Shown: one piece after another, positions 47,146 to 55,878 of the stretch
How positions within the stretch are numbered: position 1 is the first letter of the stretch
How the letters are laid out: every line of letters starts with the position of its first letter
Source: Aquimarina muelleri DSM 19832
GTDB taxonomy: Bacteria > Bacteroidota > Bacteroidia > Flavobacteriales > Flavobacteriaceae
NCBI RefSeq assembly: GCF_000430665.1
Contig: NZ_AUML01000005.1
Location: 62,001 to 126,000, forward strand
Direction of reading: 5' to 3'
Length of the DNA stretch: 64,000 bases
Translations under genes and position numbers: made by a program
The notes under the pieces: model-generated
Database searches by the model: none
What the model was told of the DNA's origin: nothing
The model's input: only the letters and a program-made list of their open reading frames with translations

Positions 47146-49242
47146 TTATTTTAAAATTTGATATACAATTAGCGCAATGCCGTATGCAAGGACACTCATA
47201 AAAACAAGTTGTGCCATTGGCCACTTCCATGTATTTGTTTCTCTTTTTACGATTGCCAAAGTACTCATACATTGCATTGCAAAGGCATAAAATAATAGCA
47301 ATGAGAGACCACTTGCTAAATTAAATAGTGGTTCTCCTGTTTTTTGATTAACCTCGGCTGCCATCCTATTTTTTATCGTTTCTTCTTCATCACTACCAAC
47401 ACTATATATAGTTGCTAAAGTACCTACAAATACTTCTCTTGCCGCAAATGAACTTATAATCCCTATTCCTATTTTCCAATCATATCCCAAAGGAGCCACA
47501 ATCGGTTCTATTGCTTTACCTGCATATCCTATAAAAGAGTATTCTAATTTATGAGATGCTATTTTATTACTTAATTCCTCTTCCGCAAGATCCGTGTATC
47601 GCTCAGTAACGATCTTCTCTGCATTATTAAAATTTTCATTGGGTCCAAAACTCGCTAATACCCATAGTATAATCGAAATAGCTAAAATGATTTTCCCTGC
47701 TCCAAAGACAAAAGCTTTTGTTTTTTCAATTACATTAATTGCTACATTTTTAAATAAAGGGATTTTATATCCAGGCATTTCAATAACGAAATAAGATTTA
47801 CTCTTAATTTTTAAAATTTTATTAAGTATCCAAGCAGATCCAACTGCTGTACCAAACCCTAAAAAATATAAAAACATTAACGTAAGACTTTGGTAACCAA
47901 AAATCCATCCTATTTTTTCGTCTGGGATAACCAGCGAAATAATTATAAGATATACTGGCAATCTTGCTGAACAAGTTGTGAATGGCACTACAAGTATAGT
48001 TATCAATCTTTCTTTCCAGTTTTCGATATTTCTTGTTGCCATTACTGCAGGAATAGCACAAGCAGTACCTGATACTAATGGAACTACACTTTTACCACTT
48101 AGTCCAAACTTTCGCATTACTCTATCCATCAAAAAAACTACTCTGCTCATATAGCCACTCTCTTCGAGAATAGAAATAAAAAGAAAAAGAAATGCTATTT
48201 GTGGGATAAAAATAACAATCCCACCTAATCCTGGAATAATTCCTTCGGTAATAAGATCTACTAAAGGTCCTGCTGGCAATATTGAACTTGTAAATTCGCT
48301 TAACCATGCAAAGGCCTCGTCAATCAAGTCCATAGGATACGAAGACCAATCATAAATTGCTTGAAATATTAATAATAGTATCGCAAAAAAGATAAAATAT
48401 CCCCATACTTTATGCGTTAAAACCCTATCTAATTTAGCTCGCATTCCAGTAGCGGCTCTCTCATCTACAGTCAATGCTTCCTTTAACGCACCATTTATAA
48501 ATTGGTATCTTTTTATGGTTTCTTTTTGTTGTAATCTTTTAAGTTCGCTTTCCGATTTAATCTTAAAATCCGGAGCTATAGATATATCTTGTTTATTAAA
48601 CTTCCTAAAATTAACATCTTGGGTGATTACCAACCAAAGTTTATATAAAGATTGATCAGGAAATGCCTTTTGTAGTCTGTCAAAATAATCAGGAGCAAAA
48701 GACAATGCATTAGTATTAGATGTCTTTGGTAATAATGTATAAGATTCTATTAGTTTTTTAAGATCTTCTATCCCCTCTTTTTTACGTGCGCTTACTAAAG
48801 CTATTTTGGTATGGAGTTTTTTTTCTAATAAGGGTATATCTATCGAAATACCTTTTCGACTCATACGATCTGCCATATTGATCACTAAAATAGCTGGTAT
48901 TTCGAGATCTTTAATTTGTGTAAAAAGAAGTAAATTTCGTTTTAAATTTTCTACATCACTCACTACTATAGCTACATCAGGAAAATCTTTGTCTTTTTTA
49001 TTAAGTAATAATTCTATTACTACATTTTCATCTAGTGAGGAAGCGTTAAGACTATATGTACCTGGTAAATCCAATATATGGGCTTTAACACCACGAGATA
49101 ATTTACATACTCCTTCTTTTTTCTCGACAGTAATCCCTGGATAATTACCGACCTGTTGATTCAGACCAGTAAGCAAATTAAAAACAGATGTTTTTCCGGT
49201 ATTTGGGTTTCCTATAAGAGAAACTTTAATTTGCTTTGCCAT
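47146..49242 (-). CDS. feoB: Ferrous iron transporter B
   Basis: 698 residues. The N-terminal G-domain has GNPNTGKTSVFNLL (G1), DLPGTYSLN (G3) and NMADRM (G4), followed by a helical GDI-like region. The membrane part has the two gate blocks (GVGGIVIFIPQI-type region with SILEESGYMSRVVFLMDRVM, and SGTACAIPAVMATRNIENW) and the later FAAREVFVGTLATIY. It takes up Fe2+ across the inner membrane, driven or gated by GTP hydrolysis. It is in an operon with feoA (13 bases upstream) and the Cys-rich small protein. Confidence 0.96.
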   Translation of the reverse strand: MAKQIKVSLIGNPNTGKTSVFNLLTGLNQQVGNYPGITVEKKEGVCKLSRGVKAHILDLPGTYSLNASSLDENVVIELLLNKKDKDFPDVAIVVSDVENLKRNLLLFTQIKDLEIPAILVINMADRMSRKGISIDIPLLEKKLHTKIALVSARKKEGIEDLKKLIESYTLLPKTSNTNALSFAPDYFDRLQKAFPDQSLYKLWLVITQDVNFRKFNKQDISIAPDFKIKSESELKRLQQKETIKRYQFINGALKEALTVDERAATGMRAKLDRVLTHKVWGYFIFFAILLLIFQAIYDWSSYPMDLIDEAFAWLSEFTSSILPAGPLVDLITEGIIPGLGGIVIFIPQIAFLFLFISILEESGYMSRVVFLMDRVMRKFGLSGKSVVPLVSGTACAIPAVMATRNIENWKERLITILVVPFTTCSARLPVYLIIISLVIPDEKIGWIFGYQSLTLMFLYFLGFGTAVGSAWILNKILKIKSKSYFVIEMPGYKIPLFKNVAINVIEKTKAFVFGAGKIILAISIILWVLASFGPNENFNNAEKIVTERYTDLAEEELSNKIASHKLEYSFIGYAGKAIEPIVAPLGYDWKIGIGIISSFAAREVFVGTLATIYSVGSDEEETIKNRMAAEVNQKTGEPLFNLASGLSLLLFYAFAMQCMSTLAIVKRETNTWKWPMAQLVFMSVLAYGIALIVYQILK

Positions 49243-49255
49243 ATAAAAATTGCTG

Positions 49256-49483
49256 TTAAATAATTTCGACTTCTATCTGAGCTGCAACTTCTTTACGTAT
49301 GGCAAGATGGCTACCATTAATATTAAGATACATCGGGCATTGAAAAGGAGCTATTTGTAATAGTTGAACTTCATTTCCTGGCAAACAACCCATTTCTAGT
49401 AATTTAAGCGGAATGATATCTGAAGTAACCTCCTTAATTATAGCACGCTGACCTCTTTTAAGTGTAGCTATTGTAGTCTTCAA
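49256..49483 (-). CDS. feoA: Ferrous iron transport protein A
   Basis: 75 residues, SH3-like fold. Typical FeoA blocks: TLKRGQRAIIKEV and LLEMGCLPGNEVQLLQIAPF, ending with LAIRKEVAAQIEVE. It binds FeoB and modulates its GTPase or complex assembly. First gene of the feoAB operon. A minus-strand -7 element TACTTTTG is at 49512-49519, 28 bases before the start. No Fur-type palindrome is obvious. Confidence 0.95.
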   Translation of the reverse strand: MKTTIATLKRGQRAIIKEVTSDIIPLKLLEMGCLPGNEVQLLQIAPFQCPMYLNINGSHLAIRKEVAAQIEVEII

Positions 49484-49578
49484 TATTTATTTAGATTGAT
49501 TTTAAACAAGGCAAAAGTAATGTAAAAAATTGTATTGAAAAAGCTAAAGTTTCAAAATAAATTTATATCAGAGATTTC

Positions 49579-50250
49579 TTACTTATTTTCTTTCTTTAAA
49601 ATATCTATATCCTCTAATAACTTGTCTATATCTTCTGGATTGGTTCCATCATAAAATCCACGAATATGTTTCTTTTTATCCACCAATATAAAATTTTCTG
49701 TATGTACCATATCATAAGGGCCTCCATCTCCATCAGATTTTGCAGCTAAATAGGATTTGCGTGCAAGATCATATATTTGTTTTTTATCTCCGGTTACCAA
49801 GTTCCATTTAGTATCATCTACTCCTTTTTCTATAGCATATTTTTTTAAACGAGCTACACTATCTATTTGCGGAGTAACAGAATGAGAAAGCAATAAAACA
49901 TCTTTATCCTCACGTAATCGTTCTTGTATCTCTTTCATATGATCAGTCATAATAGGACAAATCGTTTGACAAGTAGTAAAGAAAAAATCTGCAACATATA
50001 TCTTATCTTCATAATCTTGTTGCGTTATCTCTTTTCCGTTCTGATTTGTTAATTTAAAATCTGCAATTTTATGATATTTACGAATATATTGCACAGTACT
50101 ATCCACTAGTTCTGTATTTACCATATCGGGTTCATACACTGGTAAAACTTTATTTGGCTTTAAAATAGAATATATTATAGAAATGATAATTGCAGATAGA
50201 GCAAAAAGTACAATTGCAAAAAATTTATATTTAGAAAAAAATTGAAGCAT
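49579..50250 (-). CDS. SCO1/SenC copper-binding protein
   Basis: 223 residues. N-terminal membrane anchor (FFAIVLFALSAIIISIIYSI) and a thioredoxin-fold SCO domain with the copper-binding CxxxC in FTTCQTICPIMTDHMKEIQ and the third ligand His in DMVHTENFILVD. It delivers copper to the CuA site of cytochrome c oxidase or acts as a thiol reductase in the periplasm. A minus-strand -7 element TAATTTTG is at 50270-50277. Single gene. Confidence 0.93.
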   Translation of the reverse strand: MLQFFSKYKFFAIVLFALSAIIISIIYSILKPNKVLPVYEPDMVNTELVDSTVQYIRKYHKIADFKLTNQNGKEITQQDYEDKIYVADFFFTTCQTICPIMTDHMKEIQERLREDKDVLLLSHSVTPQIDSVARLKKYAIEKGVDDTKWNLVTGDKKQIYDLARKSYLAAKSDGDGGPYDMVHTENFILVDKKKHIRGFYDGTNPEDIDKLLEDIDILKKENK

Positions 50251-50408
50251 ACTAAATTTAATATGTTTGCAAAATTACAAGGATTATCTATTATACAGGG
50301 GTTGTTTTCATTAAAAAAATCCTAAATATTCTGAACTGTACACTAGATTTTTTTCATATACACTTCTAAAAGGTTACTTTTGCGTGATTTAATTTTGAAT
50401 AACGACCC

Positions 50409-51761
50409 ATGAGTCCATTTTTTATAAAAGCTATACAGCTATTATTAAGTTTATCTTTACTTATTGTCTTACATGAACTAGGGCATTTTATTCCCGCTAA
50501 AATTTTTAAAACCAGAGTTGAAAAATTCTATCTATTTTTTGATGTGAAATTTTCATTATTCAAGAAAAAAATAGGCGAAACAGTATATGGTATCGGTTGG
50601 TTACCATTAGGCGGATATGTTAAAATTGCTGGTATGATCGACGAAAGCATGGACAAAGAGCAAATGGCAGGACCGCCACAACCTTGGGAGTTTAGATCTA
50701 AGCCAGCTTGGCAAAGATTAATCATCATGTTGGGTGGCGTTACTGTAAATTTTGTTCTTGCAATTATCATTTATGCAGGGATCGCTTATACCTATGGTGA
50801 TAAATTTATCAAAGCAGATAGTTTAAAAGATGGGTTTTATGTTTCTAATACTGAAATTGGTGAAAAACTTGGAATACAGACAGGAGATAATATAACCGCA
50901 ATCGATGGAAGTCCCGTAAAAGAGTTTAGCAAATTACCAATAGAAATCATAAATGGTAACCAATTAACAATAGTAAGAGATGGCAATACCATTACAAAAG
51001 ATATTCCTGTTGATTTTATTGCAAAGCTTTTAGATGTTGAAGATAAAACTTCATTCATAGAACCTCGTTTTCCTTTTATTATTCAAGAAGTTCCTAAAGA
51101 ATCCCATAATGCAGGAATTGATTTACAAAAAGGAGATGAAATTATAGGAATAAATAACCAAAAGGTTACCTATATGGATCAAATACTACCGATTGTTGAT
51201 CAAAACAAAGGAAACTCTGTTTCTCTGTTAGTAAAAAGTATTAACGGACAAGAAAAAAGTGTTACTACCAAAATCAGCGAAGATGGAAAAATAGGCGTTA
51301 TAAGAAATATAGATTTTCTAGAATTAGAAAAAAGAGGTTTCCTTTCTGTAGAAACTATTGAATACTCTTTTTTAGAATCTATCCCAGCAGGAATTAACAA
51401 AGGAGTATCTATTTTAAGTAGTTATGTTAAGCAAATGAAAAAAATATTTAACCCTAAAACTGGAGCTTACAAAGGTGTTGGTGGATTTGGTGCTATTGGT
51501 GGATTATTCCCTGATCAATGGAACTGGGGTGCTTTTTGGAGTACAACTGCTTTTATTTCTATTATTTTGGCTTTTATGAACATTTTACCTATCCCTGCAT
51601 TAGATGGTGGTCATGTAATGTTTTTACTATATGAAATTATTACAGGGAGAAAGCCAAATGACAAATTTATGGAGTATGCACAACTTGTAGGTTTTATGAT
51701 TCTTATTACATTACTTCTTTTTGCAAACGGCAATGATCTTTACAAAGCTATATTTGGATAA
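50409..51761 (+). CDS. rseP: RIP metalloprotease (site-2 protease)
   Basis: 450 residues. The zinc site is HELGHF at residue 22, inside the first membrane segment; the second active-site motif is LPIPALDGGHVMF near residue 395. Two PDZ-like segments lie between (roughly 130-280), and four membrane segments are expected. RseP-type proteases cut anti-sigma factors and signal-peptide remnants within the membrane. Given the ECF sigma/anti-sigma pair 3 kb downstream, a link is possible but not shown. A -7 element TACTTTTG lies at 50375-50382. Confidence 0.94.
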   Translation: MSPFFIKAIQLLLSLSLLIVLHELGHFIPAKIFKTRVEKFYLFFDVKFSLFKKKIGETVYGIGWLPLGGYVKIAGMIDESMDKEQMAGPPQPWEFRSKPAWQRLIIMLGGVTVNFVLAIIIYAGIAYTYGDKFIKADSLKDGFYVSNTEIGEKLGIQTGDNITAIDGSPVKEFSKLPIEIINGNQLTIVRDGNTITKDIPVDFIAKLLDVEDKTSFIEPRFPFIIQEVPKESHNAGIDLQKGDEIIGINNQKVTYMDQILPIVDQNKGNSVSLLVKSINGQEKSVTTKISEDGKIGVIRNIDFLELEKRGFLSVETIEYSFLESIPAGINKGVSILSSYVKQMKKIFNPKTGAYKGVGGFGAIGGLFPDQWNWGAFWSTTAFISIILAFMNILPIPALDGGHVMFLLYEIITGRKPNDKFMEYAQLVGFMILITLLLFANGNDLYKAIFG

Positions 51762-51794
51762 AAAAATAGTCTTCTAAATTAGTTTAAACTAATA

Positions 51795-51838
51795 AAATCG
51801 GGATAATTATTTGTAGATAGTTGTTCCGATTTATTTTT
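51795..51838 (+). terminator. Terminator of rseP
   Basis: A 16-bp stem with three G-U pairs (51795-51810 with 51817-51832), 6-base loop, then TTTTT. It lies about 35 bases after the rseP stop codon. Confidence 0.7.
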
Positions 51839-51988
51839 ATATCATCATACTTAATTGAAAACTTTATTTCCAATTAACAACTCATATACAAGTGATTAAG
51901 AACCCAGTCATTATTTAGTAATAATTTCTTATAAAACAGCATTTGATTATTATCTTTAAAAAATCTAAAAAAAATCTAAAAAAACTTT

Positions 51989-52016
51989 TTGAGATATAAA
52001 AAATAGTATATATTTG
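51989..52016 (+). promoter_or_regulatory. Promoter of tRNA-Asn
   Basis: TTG (51989-51991), a 17-base spacer, and TATATTTG (52009-52016): a full match to the Bacteroidota consensus. The tRNA starts 43 bases after the -7 element. Confidence 0.75.
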
Positions 52017-52059
52017 CACTCGCAAAAGAGAAAAACACTCTTTGGCAGAAAAAATAAAT

Positions 52060-52133
52060 TCCTCCTTAGCTCAGTTGGTTAGAGCATTTGACTGTTAATC
52101 AAAGGGTCCTTGGTTCGAGCCCAAGAGGGGGAG
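52060..52133 (+). tRNA. tRNA-Asn (anticodon GTT)
   Basis: 74 bases. The acceptor stem TCCTCCT pairs with AGGGGGA (one G-U), discriminator G. The anticodon stem TTTGA/TCAAA encloses the loop CTGTTAA with anticodon GTT at 52094-52096. The T-arm is CCTTGGTTCGAGCCCAAG-like. CA of a CCA end follows partly in the genome (GCA). A promoter and a terminator flank it. Confidence 0.96.
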
Positions 52134-52136
52134 CAA

Positions 52137-52164
52137 AAGTCCAGCAGAAATGTTGGACTTTTTT
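52137..52164 (+). terminator. Terminator of tRNA-Asn
   Basis: A 10-bp stem (AAGTCCAGCA with its complement, one G-U) closed by a GAAA tetraloop, followed by TTTT. Confidence 0.82.
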
Positions 52165-52242
52165 GCGTTTATATGTGTTTATACAGCACTTAGCACTATC
52201 GTAAATAATCCATCTATAATGGATCAAGACCAATTGTTGTGT

Positions 52243-52462
52243 TTAAGCAAATATTTGAGTTAATCTATAAAGGAAGAATTCTACATTTTGACTCCTCTAA
52301 CTGGGTTCTAAAGGCTTTTATTTTAGCATTAAAAGATTCAGCTGAAGTATTTGTACTGCAGTTTATGAAGTAATTCAATATAGATCTATAGTTTACAGTT
52401 ATTGTACTAACAATAGTGTTGAAAGCTTTAAAACCTATTAGCTTTACAATTATTTTAATCAA
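52243..52462 (-). pseudogene. Transposase remnant (ISAon1-like C-terminus), frameshifted
   Basis: One frame reads IGFKAFNTIVSTITVNYRSI, then LNYFINCSTNTSAESFNAKI and KAFRTQ, the C-terminal signature of ISAon1-type transposases (NYF-NRSTNASAESFNAKIKAF). After FRTQ the frame breaks; the expected RGVK and then VEFFLYRLTQIFA appear in other frames, ending at 52243. The N-terminal part of the transposase is missing. It lies just beyond tRNA-Asn and its terminator and abuts the amidase-like gene. Confidence 0.8.
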
Positions 52463-53100
52463 TCAAAGCAAAATTCCTCGATCAAAGCAAAATTATGATC
52501 CTTTGTGAAAAAATCTACAGGGTAATATTGTAAAGAATCTTTATTTAAATATATCGCCTCTATAGCACTTAGTTTAACCTTATGAGGTTTAAAATTAAAT
52601 TTTAAATTATTAACATGTGACAACACCTCAACCACAAACTCTGAGCAATAAAGCTGATTATTTTTATTATCTAACGAAAATGATTTGTCGAATTTTATAT
52701 CATCCGTACGCATTTCTTTAATTTTTTCTACTAAAATTTTATTCTCATCTAAACTTAAATTTAAAAATTCATAAATCGCGGCATACTTGACTTCTCCATC
52801 CTCTATAGAAAAAAAGGTTTGAAAACTATCTTCATTTAAATCAGAGATTCCGTTTACAGAACTAAACACATGATAAACGCTCCATTTGTTAAATAAACAA
52901 ATAGCAATACCAACATGTGAAATGTCATTATTAATCACATTAAAACCTTTTGCAATAAACCCTTCTTTACTATCAGTTCCTCTAAAAATTAAATATGATT
53001 TTTTTTTATCTAAATTAAGTCTATCAACATTTATAAAACTCTCCTCTTTACATGCATTCATAATAATTAAAAACACAAGTGCTAAAATAATTTTCTTCAT
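52459..53100 (-). CDS. YiiX/YebB-like permuted papain-fold lipoprotein
   Basis: 213 residues. A lipoprotein signal (ALVFLIIMNACKEE) is followed by a permuted NlpC/P60-like domain. The catalytic residues are likely His in NDISHVGIAICLF and Cys in QLYCSEFVVEVL. Related YiiX/YebB proteins are predicted amidases or peptidases acting on lipids or cell-wall peptides. It is on the same strand as the glycine-zipper lipoprotein upstream, but a terminator at 53125-53153 lies between. Confidence 0.78.
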   Translation of the reverse strand: MKKIILALVFLIIMNACKEESFINVDRLNLDKKKSYLIFRGTDSKEGFIAKGFNVINNDISHVGIAICLFNKWSVYHVFSSVNGISDLNEDSFQTFFSIEDGEVKYAAIYEFLNLSLDENKILVEKIKEMRTDDIKFDKSFSLDNKNNQLYCSEFVVEVLSHVNNLKFNFKPHKVKLSAIEAIYLNKDSLQYYPVDFFTKDHNFALIEEFCFD

Positions 53101-53124
53101 ATGTTATATGATTATATTAAATAC

Positions 53125-53155
53125 AAAAAGCTGTTTTGTAAAAACAGCTTTTTTT
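53125..53155. terminator. Bidirectional terminator between two lipoprotein genes
   Basis: A 13-bp stem (AAAAAGCTGTTTT at 53125-53137 with 53141-53153) and a 3-base loop, T-rich on both strands. It ends transcription of the glycine-zipper lipoprotein gene before the amidase-like gene. Confidence 0.8.
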
Positions 53156-53175
53156 ACTATACTACGTTTTAATTA

Positions 53176-53856
53176 TTATTTACTGTCAGATAACCCTCCA
53201 AAAATACCTCCAATAATAGCTCCTCCAACAGCACAAGGCCAATTACAAATAGTAAACCCTAAAACTGCACCTGCAATTGCTCCAACTGCAGCACAAGGAG
53301 CTGGTCTCCCTTGAAGAAGACAATCTCCTCTTCTTTTATTCTGCACCAATATATCTTCTGATGATTTTATCATAATAGAATTAAGCGTTAAAAGTAATTT
53401 CTGTTCTTCTGCACTTATAAGGTTAAACTCTTTTTCTTCTTCAATTCCATTTATAAGCCCTCCTGAAAATAATACCTCTATCTTTTGTGTAGTATACTTG
53501 GAAAAATCAGACCCTTTAAGAACCTCTTCAATTCCATTATCCATTACTAGCTTTACCTTTTTAACAATTTCTTCTGCCATTTCTAAGTTCACAGATTCCT
53601 TTGGTAAATCAAGCAACTTAGTATAATAATCTAATGTTTCTTGATTAAGCTCTATTCCTTTATTATTTTTTGTTGTTTCATATTTAATTTTATTTATAGA
53701 ATTAAATATGAAATCTGCATTTTCTTCATTCGCTTTAGTTAGCGCACGATTATCTTCTTGTTCAATAACATCCTCCTTTTCATGAGAACAACTAATTGTC
53801 ACCATACTTAATGTAAATACAGCTATAAAAACCTGTAAAATATTTAATCTTTTCAT
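53176..53856 (-). CDS. Lipoprotein with C-terminal Cys/glycine-zipper segment
   Basis: 226 residues. The lipoprotein signal ends TLSMVTISCSHEK. The middle (~residues 40-175) is helical, with no known domain. The last ~45 residues are different: RPAPCAAVGAIAGAVLGF, then TICNWPCAVGGAIIGGIFGG, a hydrophobic glycine-zipper hairpin with Cys residues, as in pore-forming bacteriocins or membrane-associated secretion proteins. It has its own ECF-type promoter candidate (53998-54026, minus strand). Function unknown; an effector or membrane-perturbing role is only a suggestion. Confidence 0.7.
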   Translation of the reverse strand: MKRLNILQVFIAVFTLSMVTISCSHEKEDVIEQEDNRALTKANEENADFIFNSINKIKYETTKNNKGIELNQETLDYYTKLLDLPKESVNLEMAEEIVKKVKLVMDNGIEEVLKGSDFSKYTTQKIEVLFSGGLINGIEEEKEFNLISAEEQKLLLTLNSIMIKSSEDILVQNKRRGDCLLQGRPAPCAAVGAIAGAVLGFTICNWPCAVGGAIIGGIFGGLSDSK

Positions 53857-53997
53857 TTTTAATTATTTTAAAAAATTTGTTCATACCCTACTCATTCGCT
53901 TTTCGGTTTCCGCGCCCTTATTTGACTTTCATTAAATAAGAATTTATTAAAGGTTGATCAGACCTCTTGCAATTGCTAGTTTATATAATACACCCTA

Positions 53998-54026
53998 TAG
54001 TTCTTCTTCCTCCCAATCTGTTACCC
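53998..54026 (-). promoter_or_regulatory. Candidate ECF sigma promoter, site C
   Basis: On the minus strand, GGGTAAC (54020-54026), 16 bases, then GAACTA (53998-54003), pointing at the glycine-zipper lipoprotein gene about 140 bases away. The two other sites (55774-55802 and 59232-59260) share the same two blocks with 15-base spacers. Confidence 0.6.
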
Positions 54027-54147
54027 AAAACTTTATCTTTTTTATAAAAAACAAAAAAAATCGTTACGTAATTAATCATAAAACTTAAGAAATAAGCAAC
54101 TTGAGACTAGAGTTCTCGAAAAATTATTTAGAATCAATAACCTCGGA

Positions 54148-54237
54148 GAATTAAACATAGCATTTGCTACGGTTCATTTTTATTCTGAAGTAGAAATAAA
54201 AAAGAGTATTTTATTACGGTAAATTCAAAGCATGAAT
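54148..54237. repeat. MITE-like dispersed repeat, decayed copy 3
   Basis: Only the right half is recognisable: ATTAAACATAGC, then GCTACGGTTCATTTTTATTC and ATTTTATTACGGTAAATTCAA match copies 1 and 2. The left half and the outer right repeat are lost. It lies in the gap between the site C promoter and the anti-sigma gene; the rest of that 521-bp gap shows no gene. Confidence 0.75.
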
Positions 54238-54377
54238 TATGTTGCAATAAAAGCTTAGTGACTTAAGCCAAAATATTTATAAAATGCTAATTCGAGGCTT
54301 CTGTTATTTTTTATCTAACGCATAGGTTCGACATGATTAACTTAGGTCTAACTCAATTTTTAAAAAGAAGATAATGT

Positions 54378-55181
54378 TTATTGTAATTGATCCAGCAATT
54401 CTCTGGCTTCAGTATTTTTATAGTGGTTTCCTGAAACTAATTCTTGTAATATATTTGTTGCTTTCTCTTTTTCGTTTTGTTTTAGATAGGTTAATGCCAG
54501 ATACCAATATGCTTTAGAGCTATCTATTGCTTCTGTATTTTTTAGAAGTTCGAAATAATGAAGTGCTTTATCTAATTGATCCAATTCTAAAGCACAGAGC
54601 CCTAAATATATTAATACAGAAGGCTGTTGTTCTTTTTGTGAGAGAGCCGTAAATATTGCGTAACTTTCCTTATACTTCTTATCTACAAAAAGCCGCTCTC
54701 CTTCTGCTAATTTATTATCTCCCCCTCTACTTGTTAATGATGGCAAATCTTCCCATTCACTATGTTTTACATACATTTCTGTAGTCGAAGATTTACTATT
54801 AAACGTATATACTAAAACAAATACTGCTATCGAAGCCGCGACAAGTAATGGTAAAATTATATTTTTTCTCCAAACCCTCTGTTTTTTATAGCCTTGATAA
54901 TTATTCTTAGCCTTCTGTATCGTTTTTTTTAGTTTCTCTGCTTCTTCACTTCTAAAATAGGTTGTCAAAGCTCTAACATCTTCTTTATCATAATCCCATG
55001 ATACAACTATATCTTCACTACCTTCTACCTGTGCAAATAACTCTTGATGAATCTTAAATTCTTGTAATAACTCAGGGTTTTGTGTCAAAGATTTTTCAAA
55101 CAGTTTTTTTTCTTCAGGCGACAATTCATCCCTTAGGTAAGCACTTATTTGTTTATGATATTTCTCCTGATTAATATCCAT
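54378..55181 (-). CDS. Membrane anti-sigma-like protein with TPR periplasmic part
   Basis: 267 residues. The first ~60 residues (YHKQISAYLRDELSPEEKKL ... FEKSLTQNPELLQEFKIHQE) have the anti-sigma-type helical cytoplasmic pattern but no zinc motif. A membrane segment follows (IILPLLVAASIAVFVLVYTF, residues ~105-124). The C-terminal part is made of TPR-like repeats (YAIFTALSQKEQQPSVLIYLG through YWYLALTYLKQNEKEKATNI). It follows the sigma gene by one base, so it is its likely membrane antagonist. A signal sensed by the TPR part is possible. Confidence 0.82.
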   Translation of the reverse strand: MDINQEKYHKQISAYLRDELSPEEKKLFEKSLTQNPELLQEFKIHQELFAQVEGSEDIVVSWDYDKEDVRALTTYFRSEEAEKLKKTIQKAKNNYQGYKKQRVWRKNIILPLLVAASIAVFVLVYTFNSKSSTTEMYVKHSEWEDLPSLTSRGGDNKLAEGERLFVDKKYKESYAIFTALSQKEQQPSVLIYLGLCALELDQLDKALHYFELLKNTEAIDSSKAYWYLALTYLKQNEKEKATNILQELVSGNHYKNTEARELLDQLQ

Positions 55182-55182
55182 T

Positions 55183-55743
55183 TTATTTTAGATTTCTAAA
55201 TCGTTTATCTGCTTTGATCATTTCAATTAGCTTTGCTTTACATTTAAACACTCGCTGTCTAGCTACCGTTTCAGATGCATACCCAAGTTGCTTTACAATT
55301 TGATCATAAGAGGTTTTTTTAAGAAATAGGTTTAATACATGTTTACAGTTACCAGATAACTGCTCTAATTTATCTCTAAATAATTCCCATCGTTCCTGTT
55401 CTAGTAAAACATATGTCATATCTAACTCTTCATTTACTAGTTCCTTCACATCATGATTTGTTACCCTTTTTTGTTTTTTATTTAATTCTCTACGCCACAG
55501 ATTTTTGCATGCGGTAAATAGGTACGCTTCGAATGAATTATTAATAACCTCTAATTTTCTAAGTTTAATTCTTGCAGAAATTTGCAGTAATGCTTTTTGA
55601 AAAATATCTTCAGCATCTTCTCGTTGCCCATTATTTTTGTACACAAAAGATAGTACCTTATGGAAAAATAAATTGTATATTTCAGTAACAATCTTTTCGT
55701 CAGACTCTAGAATACCTTTAATAAAATAATTACTTTTTTGCAT
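55183..55743 (-). CDS. ECF-type RNA polymerase sigma factor
   Basis: 186 residues. Region 2: EIYNLFFHKVLSFVYKNNGQREDAEDIFQKA; region 4 with a helix-turn-helix: LEQLSGNCKHVLNLFLKKTSYDQIVKQLGYASETVARQRVFKCKAKL. No extra domains. It is followed by the anti-sigma gene in a two-gene operon. Its promoter region carries an outward-facing ECF-type site on the other strand (site A). A minus-strand TATTTTTG (55780-55787), a possible housekeeping -7 element for this gene, overlaps that site. Confidence 0.92.
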   Translation of the reverse strand: MQKSNYFIKGILESDEKIVTEIYNLFFHKVLSFVYKNNGQREDAEDIFQKALLQISARIKLRKLEVINNSFEAYLFTACKNLWRRELNKKQKRVTNHDVKELVNEELDMTYVLLEQERWELFRDKLEQLSGNCKHVLNLFLKKTSYDQIVKQLGYASETVARQRVFKCKAKLIEMIKADKRFRNLK

Positions 55744-55773
55744 CTAGTCTAATGTAAGAAATATATATTTTTA

Positions 55774-55802
55774 GGGTAACAAAAATAAGTATTTTGAACT
55801 AA
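55774..55802 (+). promoter_or_regulatory. Candidate ECF sigma promoter, site A
   Basis: GGGTAAC (55774-55780), a 15-base spacer and GAACTAA (55796-55802), about 77 bases before the small lipoprotein gene that precedes the CHAT gene. The upstream block is preceded by TTTTTA and followed by AAAAA, exactly as at 59232. Confidence 0.7.
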
Positions 55803-55878
55803 TTGATGAAATCTTACATAAATGAGGTTTTACAGTAAAAAAAATAAGTTAATTTAGTAATTAAATTCAAAATAAAAT

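Noticed and set aside
49484..49578. Fur box in front of feoA
   Set aside because: No convincing inverted repeat of the Fur type could be found by eye.
10988..54237. CRISPR array made from the three repeat copies
   Set aside because: The copies are tens of kilobases apart and have terminal inverted repeats, not regular spacers.
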